A stretch of DNA of 64,000 bases. Origin: Campylobacter concisus (GTDB taxonomy: Bacteria > Campylobacterota > Campylobacteria > Campylobacterales > Campylobacteraceae). Position 1 is the first letter of the stretch; each line of letters opens with the position of its first letter. Positions 17,454 to 26,005 of this stretch are shown here, one piece after another. The stretch is taken from NCBI RefSeq assembly GCF_015679985.1, contig NZ_CP049239.1, forward strand, positions 558,001 through 622,000, written 5' to 3'. Both the position numbers and the translations under genes were made by a program. The notes below the pieces were generated by a model. It was not told the DNA's origin, ran no database searches, and saw only the letters and a program-made list of their open reading frames with translations.

Positions 17454-17459
17454 ATCTTT

Positions 17460-17780
17460 AAAAATTTCTGACGTTATCAGGCATTCTTAGCTCGTTTGCT
17501 TTGTTGTATTATTTGCCACATTCATCTACGTTTTTCCAGCTTATAAAGTAAAATTACACATCCAGATGCTTAAAATTATTTTTAAGAAAATCACCCACTT
17601 TTTTATGGCATGTAATTCTTTGCCTTGCCATTCATCGGTTGTGACCTAATTTAGTTCGCCAAGATCTTCTAAAAATGGCTTACAGGGAAGCCTTCTTGTA
17701 TCTAGATCTATCTTATGCAAGGATGTCTATTATATTTTTAAAAATTTAAAGCCATTTTGCTGGCGTAGCAGTCTTTGTAA
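17460..17780 (-). pseudogene. Remnant of an unidentified minus-strand gene
   Basis: Read on the minus strand, coding-like stretches occur in two frames, each broken by stops: one contains RRLPCKPFLEDLGELN and VTTDEWQGKELHAIKKWV, the other KKVGDFLKNNFKHLDV, SWKNVDECGK and KANELRMPDNV. The mix of plausible protein-like stretches with stops and frame changes suggests a decayed gene ending near the 17427-17453 hairpin. I do not recognise the family. Confidence 0.35.
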
Positions 17781-17830
17781 GTAGGGTTTTGGACTATAGG
17801 AAGAAATTTATAGTGGGTCGGTATAAATTT

Positions 17831-17850
17831 TAGGGGCAAAGCTGCCCCTA
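17831..17850. terminator. Hairpin terminator beside hpf
   Basis: TAGGGGCA (17831-17838) pairs with TGCCCCTA (17843-17850), four-base loop, three bases beyond the hpf stop. TTTTTAG follows on the plus strand; the minus-strand tail is AAAATTT. Confidence 0.65.
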
Positions 17851-17853
17851 TTT

Positions 17854-18381
17854 TTAGTAAAGACCGAAAGTTCCGTCTGTTCTTTTGTAGATCACACGCA
17901 TTTTTGCGTCAACATCGTTAAATACATAAAATTGTTTATCACTTGATTTTAGTTTCTCAAGTGCTTCTTCGACTTCAAGTGGTTTATAAATTTCAAGCTC
18001 CATAGGCACGATTTCTTCAACGCCTTCGATCTTTTCTTCGCCTATTCTTGAGCGAAATTCTTTATCGTCAGCCTTGCCTTTAACAGTAAATTTCTTATCA
18101 TGCTCTCTTCTTAAAACTTTTGATGCTTTTTCGATAGCAAGATCGATCGCAGCGTAAAGGTCTTTATCTTTTTGGCGAACGACTATGGTGTCTTTATGTG
18201 CCATATTTAGAGAAAATTCTGCGTTAAAACCTTTCTTGCCTTGTTTTTCATCGGCTGCTACAACACATCTTGCAGAGATAATGTCGAGATTGTATTTGCC
18301 AAGTGTATCAAAAGCGTCTTGGATATAGTTTTTGATTGGCTCTGTTAGCTCAAATTGTTTTCCTACAATGCTTATGTTCAT
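17854..18381 (-). CDS. hpf: Long-form ribosome hibernation promoting factor
   Basis: 175 aa. The N-terminal HPF/YfiA domain (about 1-100, MNISIVGKQFELTEPIKNYI) binds the decoding region of the 30S subunit. A linker is followed by the C-terminal dimerisation domain (about 118-175, with DKQFYVFNDVDAKMRVIYKR), so this is the long form that can make 100S ribosomes on its own. TATAAT lies upstream and GGAG precedes the ATG. Single-gene unit. Confidence 0.93.
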   Translation of the reverse strand: MNISIVGKQFELTEPIKNYIQDAFDTLGKYNLDIISARCVVAADEKQGKKGFNAEFSLNMAHKDTIVVRQKDKDLYAAIDLAIEKASKVLRREHDKKFTVKGKADDKEFRSRIGEEKIEGVEEIVPMELEIYKPLEVEEALEKLKSSDKQFYVFNDVDAKMRVIYKRTDGTFGLY

Positions 18382-18409
18382 CGTAATCTCCTTTATAGAA
18401 AGTAAGATG

Positions 18410-18415
18410 ATTATA
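18410..18415 (-). promoter_or_regulatory. -10 element for hpf
   Basis: On the minus strand this reads TATAAT, preceded by TGT (extended -10 form), 29-34 bases before the hpf ATG. Confidence 0.5.
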
Positions 18416-18461
18416 ACACGCTAAAACTAAAAACAAATTAAACTAAAATCTTTATAAAATT

Positions 18462-18884
18462 TTAAAGTTTCTGAAGAGTTCGTTTGTGAAAATTTATAGG
18501 ATTTGGCGTTTTTTTATCTTTTGATGTTACAAAAACATCAAAGATCATGTTGCCAGTACTTGCGACCCCGTTTGTCCCTGGCATGATGGTCGGTGGAGTG
18601 CATATACCGATATCGCCAAAGTAAGTTATTTTTACTTTAAAGTCGAACATATCGTTAAATTCTCCATTTACTTTATCTAAGCATTTATTTGAGAAATCAG
18701 TTCTAAAAATTTCAAACATCGCATACTCTGCTGCTGCTTGAGCAACGAGTTGTGCTTGCTCTCTTAGATAAATTTCACTGCTTTGTCTAGCTGATGTGCT
18801 AGCTATCGAAAGAGCAAGAGTGCTGATAGAGGCTGCTACAACTAGAAAAAATATCGCTGCTATTAACGTAAATCCTTTTCTCAT
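18462..18884 (-). CDS. MshP-like minor pilin
   Basis: 140 aa from the ATG at 18884, which overlaps the upstream stop by one base; a longer start at 18908 would lie inside that gene. The leader MRKG-FTLIAAIFFLVVAAS is a class III prepilin signal cleaved before Phe5. The following STLALSIASTSARQSSEIYLREQAQLVAQAAAEYAMF has the Ala-rich helix of MshP/GspK-type minor pilins, and FTLIAAIF lacks Glu at mature position 5, as is common in that class. Last gene of the cassette; an MshP role is inferred from pattern and gene order. Confidence 0.7.
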   Translation of the reverse strand: MRKGFTLIAAIFFLVVAASISTLALSIASTSARQSSEIYLREQAQLVAQAAAEYAMFEIFRTDFSNKCLDKVNGEFNDMFDFKVKITYFGDIGICTPPTIMPGTNGVASTGNMIFDVFVTSKDKKTPNPINFHKRTLQKL

Positions 18885-19426
18885 TAATAAACCGCCTTTG
18901 ACTTGCAAATGGTTATTTCTGATTTTTCTGCTTTAAGACAAAGCTTTAGCGCGATGACACCATTTTTTTCTGTAAAGACAAATCTTGTTACGTGTTTAGC
19001 TAGTGTCGCACTTTCGGCTTTGATAGCCTTTGTAGATGTTGAGTTAAATTTTTTAAAACTTTCATTTAGCCATGGTCTATAGTTGTAGTAAATTTTAAGG
19101 TCAAAAGAGCCGCTTTGTATATCCTCGGCACTTTGCTCAGCTGGTGCTATGGCAATGGCTGTGTAAGCTAGCTTATACTGTTCTGAAATTTTTTTATTTT
19201 TAAAATCACTTGAAATCTTAAGCGTGTCGATTGATTGTATGCCAACTTTTGCGATATCTAAGTGCCTTTGGTCTAAATTTTCTTGATAGCCAAAGCTACT
19301 ACCAACTCTATAAAGTATGCTAGAAAATATCGCTACTAAACCGCCATTTTCATTATCTGCGTTTATACACCTAGAGCCGCTATTTACATCTTCTTCATCG
19401 CTATCATTTTCGCAGGTCAAGTCCAT
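18884..19426 (-). CDS. MshO-like minor pilin, C-terminal fragment (frameshifted)
   Basis: A 180-aa open frame with no start of its own. The frame is open upstream from this Met to the A7 tract at 19674-19680, where it would join the prepilin N-terminus if one extra A were read. The joined product contains EILEFIPAAYE and IYSGYVDLANS, matching the conserved 'EF-P...YLD' region of MSHA protein MshO as I remember it, then a globular part with two C-terminal cysteines (ALKLCLKAEKSEITICKSK). See the N-terminal fragment and the finding on the frameshift. Confidence 0.6.
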   Translation of the reverse strand: MDLTCENDSDEEDVNSGSRCINADNENGGLVAIFSSILYRVGSSFGYQENLDQRHLDIAKVGIQSIDTLKISSDFKNKKISEQYKLAYTAIAIAPAEQSAEDIQSGSFDLKIYYNYRPWLNESFKKFNSTSTKAIKAESATLAKHVTRFVFTEKNGVIALKLCLKAEKSEITICKSKAVY

Positions 19427-19659
19427 TACACCGTTTCTAAAAGCATCATTAAATTTGCTTCCAGGGCTTTTTAGTCCATTTGCAACAGAGCTATTTGCAA
19501 GATCTACATATCCGCTATATATGCCTTCTTCAAAGATGGGATCTCCGTTAGTATCATCTCCTTTATATTCGTTTATGCCATCAAATAGCTCATAAGCAGC
19601 TGGGATAAATTCTAAAATTTCAAAGTCGCTACTTAAATTTACGCCACTATCATTTAGGG

Positions 19660-19899
19660 CTAGGTAATCTCCATTTTTTTCCTAGCGATAACGCTTTGTT
19701 TGATTCTGTGGCTAAGTAGCATTGAAATTTGCTCTAGAGCGATTTCGCTTTGTGTTTCTAGTTCGTTTATTACTTTGCTTTGAAAATAGTTTTGATATAA
19801 ATTCATAAGCGTATTAAAGCTCATAAGTGAGATAACGCCAAGTACGGTGATAACTATTATTAGCTCAATTAATGTAAAAGCTTTTCTTGTTTTTTTCAT
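19660..19899 (-). CDS. MshO-like minor pilin, N-terminal fragment (frameshifted)
   Basis: 79 aa from the ATG at 19899, which overlaps the stop of the previous gene in ATGA. It carries the prepilin signal KTRKA-FTLIELIIVITVLGV with Glu5, then the amphipathic helix NELETQSEIALEQISMLLSHRIKQ. Reading stops soon after an A7 run (T7 on the plus strand, 19674-19680). An eighth A would give a single protein of about 338 residues with the frame ending at 18884. The cut could be a real mutation, programmed slippage or a sequencing error. Confidence 0.65.
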   Translation of the reverse strand: MKKTRKAFTLIELIIVITVLGVISLMSFNTLMNLYQNYFQSKVINELETQSEIALEQISMLLSHRIKQSVIARKKMEIT

Positions 19900-20591
19900 T
19901 TCCATTCTTTTACACTTAGAGTACTGCTTTCACCTATATTAAAGGCATATCCATAAAGTACGCTTTTACTCTCTTTTGTAGTTCTCATAGTCGTATCTAG
20001 CTTTATTTGTAAAACGTCGTTATCGTTTAAAGGAGTGCTAACTACAAATTTATCAGCTCCATTTGTTATAGTTGGAGTCGTTTCTGTATCTATGATAAAG
20101 TCACGTTTGGTAGTGCTAGCGGTTGGTGAGATAGATTTTTGGGTATTGAAATTTTTGATAGACTTTACTTTAAAATTTACGCTTTTGATTGATTCTGGAA
20201 GCTTTGAATCACTAGGCCTTGTAGCACATGCAGATAAATTTTGCACCGGATATGCAAGTATCCTATGTCCTTCACCTTTTACACCGCTTTTTTCATAAAA
20301 ATCCGGATTTGCCCCTTGATCGCAGATAATAAGAGGAAAAATTATAGCCTCTTGAGTCGTTATAGAAGATGGCATGGTATTTTTACCGGCTATTAAGACT
20401 TGATCACTAAATGGTGCTTTTAATATTAATGACATATAAGTTTTAGCATTCATTAGTCCTTCTTGCATTAAGGATTGCTCGCTTAAATTTGAAGTAGTTC
20501 TTACCGCTAGTGGCAGGCTTGCACTTACTATGGCTACTACAAGTACTGACAAGATAAGCTCTATCAATGAAAAGCCACCTCTTTTTACCAC
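19896..20591 (-). CDS. MshD-like minor pilin
   Basis: 231 aa. The short prepilin leader MVKRGG-FSLIELILSVLVVAIVSAS has Glu5 of the mature protein. The body has two cysteines (LIICDQGAN and LSACATR) and a strand-rich C-terminus. The GTG start lies within the last codons of the MshQ-like gene (7-bp overlap) with AGGAG upstream, and its stop overlaps the next ATG. MshD identity is inferred from position and type; pseudopilins diverge too fast for certainty. Confidence 0.65.
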   Translation of the reverse strand: MVKRGGFSLIELILSVLVVAIVSASLPLAVRTTSNLSEQSLMQEGLMNAKTYMSLILKAPFSDQVLIAGKNTMPSSITTQEAIIFPLIICDQGANPDFYEKSGVKGEGHRILAYPVQNLSACATRPSDSKLPESIKSVNFKVKSIKNFNTQKSISPTASTTKRDFIIDTETTPTITNGADKFVVSTPLNDNDVLQIKLDTTMRTTKESKSVLYGYAFNIGESSTLSVKEWK

Positions 20592-23500
20592 TCTATTCTC
20601 CTGTTTGTCTTGTCGCTTATATCTAGGTTACTATCACTATTAGATTTTACTCCTATAAAACCTCCAACTGCGCCGCTTGTCTTATCTTCTATGTTATTGC
20701 TCTTTAGGACTTTACCAGCCCATTCGCCATTTGGTACTAGAAAATTTAGATTGAAATTATTTGTTTCAGGCTTCTCATCAAATTCGCTATAAAGAAGCCA
20801 GCTAGGTGCTCTCATTTTAGCCACATCAGTTACCGCTGAAGGATTTCTTATAAAAATTATTTGCTCGCCATTGCTTATGCTGCTTACATCATTTCTTAAA
20901 ACAGTACCGCTGTAAGTGTTTGTAAAGCTAAAGTCATGATAGTTAAGTACTCCTGCATTGTGTTTTGGATTGGTGGCCCAAAATGGTGCAGCTGGAAAGT
21001 CTTGCCACAGTTTGCCATTATCTTTCATATAGATATTTTTATTGCATCCATCGCAGTAGGCACCATAATAAATTTTGGCATAAAAACCGCTATAAAGCCC
21101 TTCATAAAATGGTGCATAAACCCTACCAAAGTAAAATTTTGCTGTTGTTTCTGTTGTTGGTTTTTCATATTTTTTTACTGTATCGGTACTATCTGACATG
21201 CCACCAAAACTAAAATCATTACTTGAAATAGTAAAAGGATTTTTGGCATGATTTACTTTTCTTTCAAAATTAAAATATACTTCACCTTTGCCTACGCCAT
21301 TTACAAAAGTATTTTTCTCTACATAAAATGTTGATTTTGTGACACTTGGATCTATTGCTTTTCTAGTGTTTGAGCCAGGAATTTCAAAAAATAAAATTTC
21401 TTCATTTGCTTTTGCTAATGTGCCGGCATTACCATCATTATCTGTAAAATTTAAAGGAACTCTATCTAGCTTTATGTCAAAGTTCATATTCTTTGCATAG
21501 CAATCTTCATTATAAAGTTTTGCAGGGTCATCGTTAAACAACCTAGCAGTTACTTCAAAGTCAAGCTTTGCTTTTTGTATGCCTTCATTATCAAGGTATG
21601 TTATATCGCTATCTTTTGTTATCTTTAGCTTGCTTATTTGTATATCTTTTGGTCTAAATAAATAATCTCTATTACCTTCTAGCTTTATACTACATCCGAT
21701 CCTTCCTTCTTGAGCAGTGTCTTGTGACGGATCGTTGCTAATTGAGTTTTTTACACAATCATCAGCTCTTGATGGTGTATGTTGATCAGTTGCTGTATAG
21801 TCTTTGTCTAATACATAAAAATATGTATCGCCTATATCTGAGTAAGAGAAGCCAACAGGTCCACTTGATGTGTGACGGAAAATTTTACCCAATGCTTTAT
21901 TTGGATCGTTAAAATCTACGCTTAGTTTGTTCTCGCTCTCTATAATGCTAGGATCGCAAGTCGCACTATATGCTGGTACAAGTTTTATCTCTCCATTTGA
22001 GCCACTTATGTTATTTATATAACCATTTGCTAAGCCACTATCAAGAGGTTTCATAGCTGCAAGAGCAATGTTATTATAAACTTTGCCGCCTATTAAAACA
22101 TTGTTATTATTGATCGTATTCTTGTCAGTATCCCATAGCCTAAAGTGACTTGGCCTTATGGCAAAATCATCTAATTTTTCGCATTCAACTTTTGTAGTAT
22201 TTGTCACTGGGTCAAGATGAGAAATTCTAAATTTTACGCTTTTATAGGCTCTGTCAATACTAATGCCTGACAACAAAATATCAGTTACACCATTAAATGT
22301 TATATCTTGTTCATATAAATTTGTTGGAGCACTGCAAGACTCGACCAACTCTACTTTTACATCTACTGGGGCATCTGGTACTTTTTTGTTGCCATCTGTA
22401 TCATAGTTCGTGATATAGACATTAAATGGCGTAGAAACGATTTTAGTTAGAAGTCTATTTTTAAATTTAGTTTTAAAAGCTGCCGAGCCATCGTCTTGTC
22501 TATTGCTTGCGACGAAATTATTTGGACTGGCACTAACGCCTAAAGTAATGTTGTAATTTTGATTGCTACATCTTCTTATGTATGTGTCATAGGGCTGTAA
22601 ATTTATATCAGCATTTGCGACTGTGGCTTTGTAACTATTTGGCTCAAATTTAGACTTAAGGGTAGTTTCATATATGGCATAAGCGTAGTTGCCTTGATGA
22701 ATTAGCATTTCTCCACCCTTATTTGCAGCCGCACCTTGTCCTAAATAAAAAGTTAAGTCATTTCCGCTTAATTGCTGCAAGCCTGTGTTGTCGTTATAGT
22801 GTACCTGTCCTGACATAGTAAGCAGATCACTAGGCCCTTGTGATGCTTTATCTGCGTAAATGTAAGTTGAGTTTGGATTATAAATTTGGCTTGGATCTAT
22901 TGTAGCTTTTAGTGCAAAGTCTTGGGCAGCTTCATTTGTATTATTTGTAACTTCAACGAAAGTTTTTAAAATAGTATTTGCTGGCACTACCGTCGGAGTA
23001 TTTTCTTGCACCTTTGTAAAAGTACTATCGCTAGGTTTTTTTGCATAAATATATTCCATATAGCAAACATCTGGTTTATATATACGGGTAGAAAAGCCTA
23101 CCATGGCCAAATTTATACGGTCAGCGCTTACAACATTAGCACTGCCTGAATTTTTAATTGTTGTAACTGTAAATTTTATATCTGCTTCTTTTTGGGAATG
23201 TGACATTTTATCTGATATATCAAATATATCTAAGTCTGCTTGAGAGTGAAATTTTTTGCCTGGATTTATAGGTTGTCCAAATTTTGTCATGGTTGAGTTA
23301 AATTGATCACCTTTTGCATTGTATTTGCTGGTTATACTCAGATAGCTACCTTCGTTTTCTATTTCAATATTCTCACCTTTTGTTTCTGGCTTTCCGCCAA
23401 AAGAAAACATTGTAAGCGTAGCATTTATATCGCCTGCCTTTGGTGTATAGATATTTTCAAATTTTACATCTATGGTTGAGCTCTTTACAGTACCAAATGG

Positions 23501-24403
23501 ATCGCTTGACTTCATCCAGTCCGCCGCAAGTCTTTCTAGTCCATCAAATATACTAACAAGCTTTGGCTCTATATTGTTTGCTGCAGCGGTTTTATCATCA
23601 AAGTCATAAATGATGACCAAACTCCAAGCCGCAAATTGTGGTGCGATGGATTGTATCCAGTAGCCATTTTGCCCTTGAACTGGTGAGAACAGCAGTGTGC
23701 CGTATGTTTTTTTTAGTTTTCTATTAGTGGAATTGTTTACCTTATATATGCCATCATTTGGGTCTATAAAATCATCACTAAAGGGAATCGTAGTTGATCT
23801 GATATTACCGGCATAAAATGTCCTATCTGACTCACTAGTACCAAGAGAATCTCTAACTATATCTGTTACATCAGCGCTTGCTACATATTGGTAGTTTATT
23901 CCAGCTTTTACATAGTAGCTATTGGACTCGTTTTGATTATATGATTCAAGAGTCATTGATTTTGGTTTATACTCACTAAATGAGCCAAACCAAAAGACAT
24001 CTTTTGGATCAGCATCTATTGTGATTGCATTTTTTCCAGGAGCTTTAAAATCAATCCTGCTATATCCTTTTATGTAATTTAGAGCATTTGTATATAAATT
24101 TGTTTTAATGGCCCAGTTTTGATAAAGAGAGCCACCCCAGTAAAGCCTGGCATAGACTACGTTTTTGCCTTTTAAATTATTTTGTATAAAGGTATTTTTC
24201 TCACTAAAATCAAATGTGGAAGAGGATGAATTTTGACAATAAGGATACTTGCTAGGATTATAAATATATGTTTTTTGGCAAAGCGTGTAATTACTAGACG
24301 TAAAGCCACCATCATTTAAAAATATTCTATCGGCGGTAGATGATGTTTTTGTTACGTTAGATGGATCTGGAACAAAATTATATCCAGCGTATTGTGGAAT
24401 CAT
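20585..24403 (-). CDS. MshQ-like large secreted pilus-associated protein (main part)
   Basis: 1272 aa from the first ATG, but the frame is open upstream to about 24466 (VNGDIATIGATIM precedes it) and probably continues from the signal-peptide fragment at 24436-24792 after a one-base shift. Beta-rich, Asn/Thr/Ser-rich, with many paired cysteines. A segment near residue 745 reads KLDDFAIRPSHFRLWD, like the FAIRP-RF hallmark of MSHA protein MshQ (DUF6701) as I recall it. A DUF11-like stretch (FVEVTNNTNEAAQDFALKAT) lies near 480-500. Probably exported and displayed by the pilus formed with the three downstream minor pilins, as an adhesin or tip protein (inference). Confidence 0.65.
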   Translation of the reverse strand: MIPQYAGYNFVPDPSNVTKTSSTADRIFLNDGGFTSSNYTLCQKTYIYNPSKYPYCQNSSSSTFDFSEKNTFIQNNLKGKNVVYARLYWGGSLYQNWAIKTNLYTNALNYIKGYSRIDFKAPGKNAITIDADPKDVFWFGSFSEYKPKSMTLESYNQNESNSYYVKAGINYQYVASADVTDIVRDSLGTSESDRTFYAGNIRSTTIPFSDDFIDPNDGIYKVNNSTNRKLKKTYGTLLFSPVQGQNGYWIQSIAPQFAAWSLVIIYDFDDKTAAANNIEPKLVSIFDGLERLAADWMKSSDPFGTVKSSTIDVKFENIYTPKAGDINATLTMFSFGGKPETKGENIEIENEGSYLSITSKYNAKGDQFNSTMTKFGQPINPGKKFHSQADLDIFDISDKMSHSQKEADIKFTVTTIKNSGSANVVSADRINLAMVGFSTRIYKPDVCYMEYIYAKKPSDSTFTKVQENTPTVVPANTILKTFVEVTNNTNEAAQDFALKATIDPSQIYNPNSTYIYADKASQGPSDLLTMSGQVHYNDNTGLQQLSGNDLTFYLGQGAAANKGGEMLIHQGNYAYAIYETTLKSKFEPNSYKATVANADINLQPYDTYIRRCSNQNYNITLGVSASPNNFVASNRQDDGSAAFKTKFKNRLLTKIVSTPFNVYITNYDTDGNKKVPDAPVDVKVELVESCSAPTNLYEQDITFNGVTDILLSGISIDRAYKSVKFRISHLDPVTNTTKVECEKLDDFAIRPSHFRLWDTDKNTINNNNVLIGGKVYNNIALAAMKPLDSGLANGYINNISGSNGEIKLVPAYSATCDPSIIESENKLSVDFNDPNKALGKIFRHTSSGPVGFSYSDIGDTYFYVLDKDYTATDQHTPSRADDCVKNSISNDPSQDTAQEGRIGCSIKLEGNRDYLFRPKDIQISKLKITKDSDITYLDNEGIQKAKLDFEVTARLFNDDPAKLYNEDCYAKNMNFDIKLDRVPLNFTDNDGNAGTLAKANEEILFFEIPGSNTRKAIDPSVTKSTFYVEKNTFVNGVGKGEVYFNFERKVNHAKNPFTISSNDFSFGGMSDSTDTVKKYEKPTTETTAKFYFGRVYAPFYEGLYSGFYAKIYYGAYCDGCNKNIYMKDNGKLWQDFPAAPFWATNPKHNAGVLNYHDFSFTNTYSGTVLRNDVSSISNGEQIIFIRNPSAVTDVAKMRAPSWLLYSEFDEKPETNNFNLNFLVPNGEWAGKVLKSNNIEDKTSGAVGGFIGVKSNSDSNLDISDKTNRRIEW

Positions 24404-24435
24404 AATAGTAGCACCAATGGTAGCTATATCTCCAT

Positions 24436-24792
24436 TTACTCTGGTATTTGATTTCCATTTATTGATCTTTGTTTTAAGCCTTTAGAGTGATCATCCCACA
24501 TACCTATTAATGATCGTTGATTCCATGGAGAAAATTGCTCAACGTAAATATGATAGTGATCTTGTGCTAAGCCTGAAGAAAAGCTATTGGTGTCTATCGT
24601 CCAGGTTCTATCAGATTTTCTTATGCAATGTGGGATATTTTTAGAAGAGTTGTCTTGATACTCTTCAGCGTCTATAAAGCAAGAATAATTTGCACCACTA
24701 CAACCTATAGATGCTGCTTCTGCTGTCGTACAAGCTCTGGGTGCACAAAAACCAAACGTGACAATAAAACAGAGTAAGTATGCTATCTTCAC
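24436..24792 (-). CDS. Signal-peptide fragment of the MshQ-like protein (frameshifted)
   Basis: 118 aa from the GTG at 24792, which has AGAGGA six bases upstream. The signal peptide VKIAYLLCFIVTFGFCA is followed by a Cys-rich region (RACTTAEAASIGCSGANYSC) and ends after SKGLKQRSINGNQIPE. If one extra A is read in TTAAAACAAAG (around 24470), the frame continues as LKTKINKWKSNTRVNGD into the 1272-aa frame without a stop. The gene therefore looks like a single roughly 1400-residue secreted protein broken by one indel. Confidence 0.6.
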   Translation of the reverse strand: MKIAYLLCFIVTFGFCAPRACTTAEAASIGCSGANYSCFIDAEEYQDNSSKNIPHCIRKSDRTWTIDTNSFSSGLAQDHYHIYVEQFSPWNQRSLIGMWDDHSKGLKQRSINGNQIPE

Positions 24793-24853
24793 AACAAATC
24801 CTCTAAATAACAATAAAAAAATCTATCCTTAGATTTTTAAAAGCTTTTAGCTA

Positions 24854-25237
24854 CTATTTTTGTATAAAATTTTCTATCATTTCAGCTTGTCCGTACTGAG
24901 GATATTTGGCAATGTCTAAAACGACTTGGGATAAGGTCATATTGTCCATATTGCAAACGATAGGAGCTATAAAATTTACAGTTGATTTTTCAAGCGGGAG
25001 TGCAACAACGATAATGTTATAAATTCTGAGTTGAGAGCTTTCTTTAATCTCCATAAGATCTTCATAATAGCTTGGAATATCGAATTCGTAGCTTCTTAAT
25101 GCAAAAGGATTTATCATTGTAAAAGATGTCTCATCATCTTTGCTTGCTAGCTTAACAAAAAATTTATCAAGTTCAATTAACTCCATCGTCTTGATATGCT
25201 CAAAGCCTAAAATAGGGCTTTTAACACTAAAAATCAT
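24854..25237 (-). CDS. fliW: FliW flagellar assembly factor
   Basis: 127 aa FliW-family protein ([18 protein letters not shown] at the start, [16 protein letters not shown], LNxxAPIV-like [11 protein letters not shown]). FliW binds flagellin and antagonises CsrA, coupling flagellin synthesis to export. The neighbours bamD and lon are as in C. jejuni, where fliW also lies next to a competence pseudopilin gene. It is upstream of the MSHA-like operon on the same strand with a 61-bp gap. GGAG-type ribosome site before the ATG. Confidence 0.92.
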   Translation of the reverse strand: MIFSVKSPILGFEHIKTMELIELDKFFVKLASKDDETSFTMINPFALRSYEFDIPSYYEDLMEIKESSQLRIYNIIVVALPLEKSTVNFIAPIVCNMDNMTLSQVVLDIAKYPQYGQAEMIENFIQK

Positions 25238-25314
25238 ACTAACTCCTATTTTGTAAAGTTGCCGTATTTTATCATAGTTTTAAAAAATTTATACAAAAAT
25301 AATAGCAAAAAATG

Positions 25315-25320
25315 TAGAAT
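25315..25320 (+). promoter_or_regulatory. -10 element for bamD-lon
   Basis: TAGAAT preceded by TG (TGTAGAAT), 30-35 bases before the bamD ATG, in the divergent gap with fliW. Confidence 0.4.
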
Positions 25321-25349
25321 ACGAGGATTTAAACTTTTTAAGGAAAAGC

Positions 25350-25997
25350 ATGAAAAGATTTTCTAAATTTCTAGCAGTTATAGCTCTTTTGGGGCTTTTT
25401 AGTGGTTGTGCTGAAAAATATACCGAGCTTTACAATCTAACCCCCGATGAGTGGTATGCTCAGGTTATCGCTGATATAAAAGACGGTGATCTTGAAGCGG
25501 CCGATAAACACTATGTTTCAATGGCAAGTGAACACGTAGCAAGCCCACTTTTGGAGCAAATTTTACTTATCCTTGCCCAAGCTCACGCAAATGATGAAGA
25601 GTATCTAATGGCAAATCACTATCTTGACGAGTACATCAAAAGATATGGTGACAACGGCCCAAAAACAGAGTTTGCTCAGTATCTAAAGATAAAAGCAAAT
25701 TTTGACTCATTTACTCAGCCAAACCGCAACCAAAAGCTTATGGAAGATAGCGTAACAGAGATCGAGAAATTTCTTTATATGTATCCAAATACTGAATATA
25801 AGCCACTTATTGAGACTATGCTTATTAAATTCAAACTTGCGCTTTACTTCCTAGATATGCAAATAGCTGATCTTTACAATAGGACTGGTCGTGATGTTTC
25901 GGCCAAAATTTACGAGCAAAAACTTGAAGAGTCACCGTTTAGAAATTCTGACCTTATCAAGCCTGATGTAGCATGGTATAGAAAACTGTTTGAATAG
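25350..25997 (+). CDS. bamD: BamD outer-membrane assembly lipoprotein
   Basis: 215 aa with lipobox LFSGC (Cys20) and TPR-like helices: [26 protein letters not shown] and [20 protein letters not shown]. As in other BamD proteins, it would scaffold BamA for beta-barrel insertion from the periplasmic face of the outer membrane. Its stop lies 8 bp before lon. Confidence 0.9.
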   Translation: MKRFSKFLAVIALLGLFSGCAEKYTELYNLTPDEWYAQVIADIKDGDLEAADKHYVSMASEHVASPLLEQILLILAQAHANDEEYLMANHYLDEYIKRYGDNGPKTEFAQYLKIKANFDSFTQPNRNQKLMEDSVTEIEKFLYMYPNTEYKPLIETMLIKFKLALYFLDMQIADLYNRTGRDVSAKIYEQKLEESPFRNSDLIKPDVAWYRKLFE

Positions 25998-26005
25998 GAG
26001 AAATT

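Larger units (their letters stand above)
17390..17853. other. 464-bp gene-free gap with two hairpins and a decayed reading frame
   Basis: No intact gene is visible. The gap holds a hairpin near 17427-17453, a stop-riddled minus-strand coding remnant (see the pseudogene entry) and a second hairpin at 17831-17850 before hpf. Confidence 0.6.

Noticed and set aside
20936-21213. Plus-strand overlapping frames opposite the MshQ-like gene
   Set aside because: They are shadow frames of the large minus-strand gene, without ribosome sites or recognisable domains.
24854-25237. fliW as part of the MSHA-like operon
   Set aside because: Same strand, but a 61-bp gap, a separate ribosome site for the next gene and conserved fliW context elsewhere make joint function unlikely; cotranscription remains possible.
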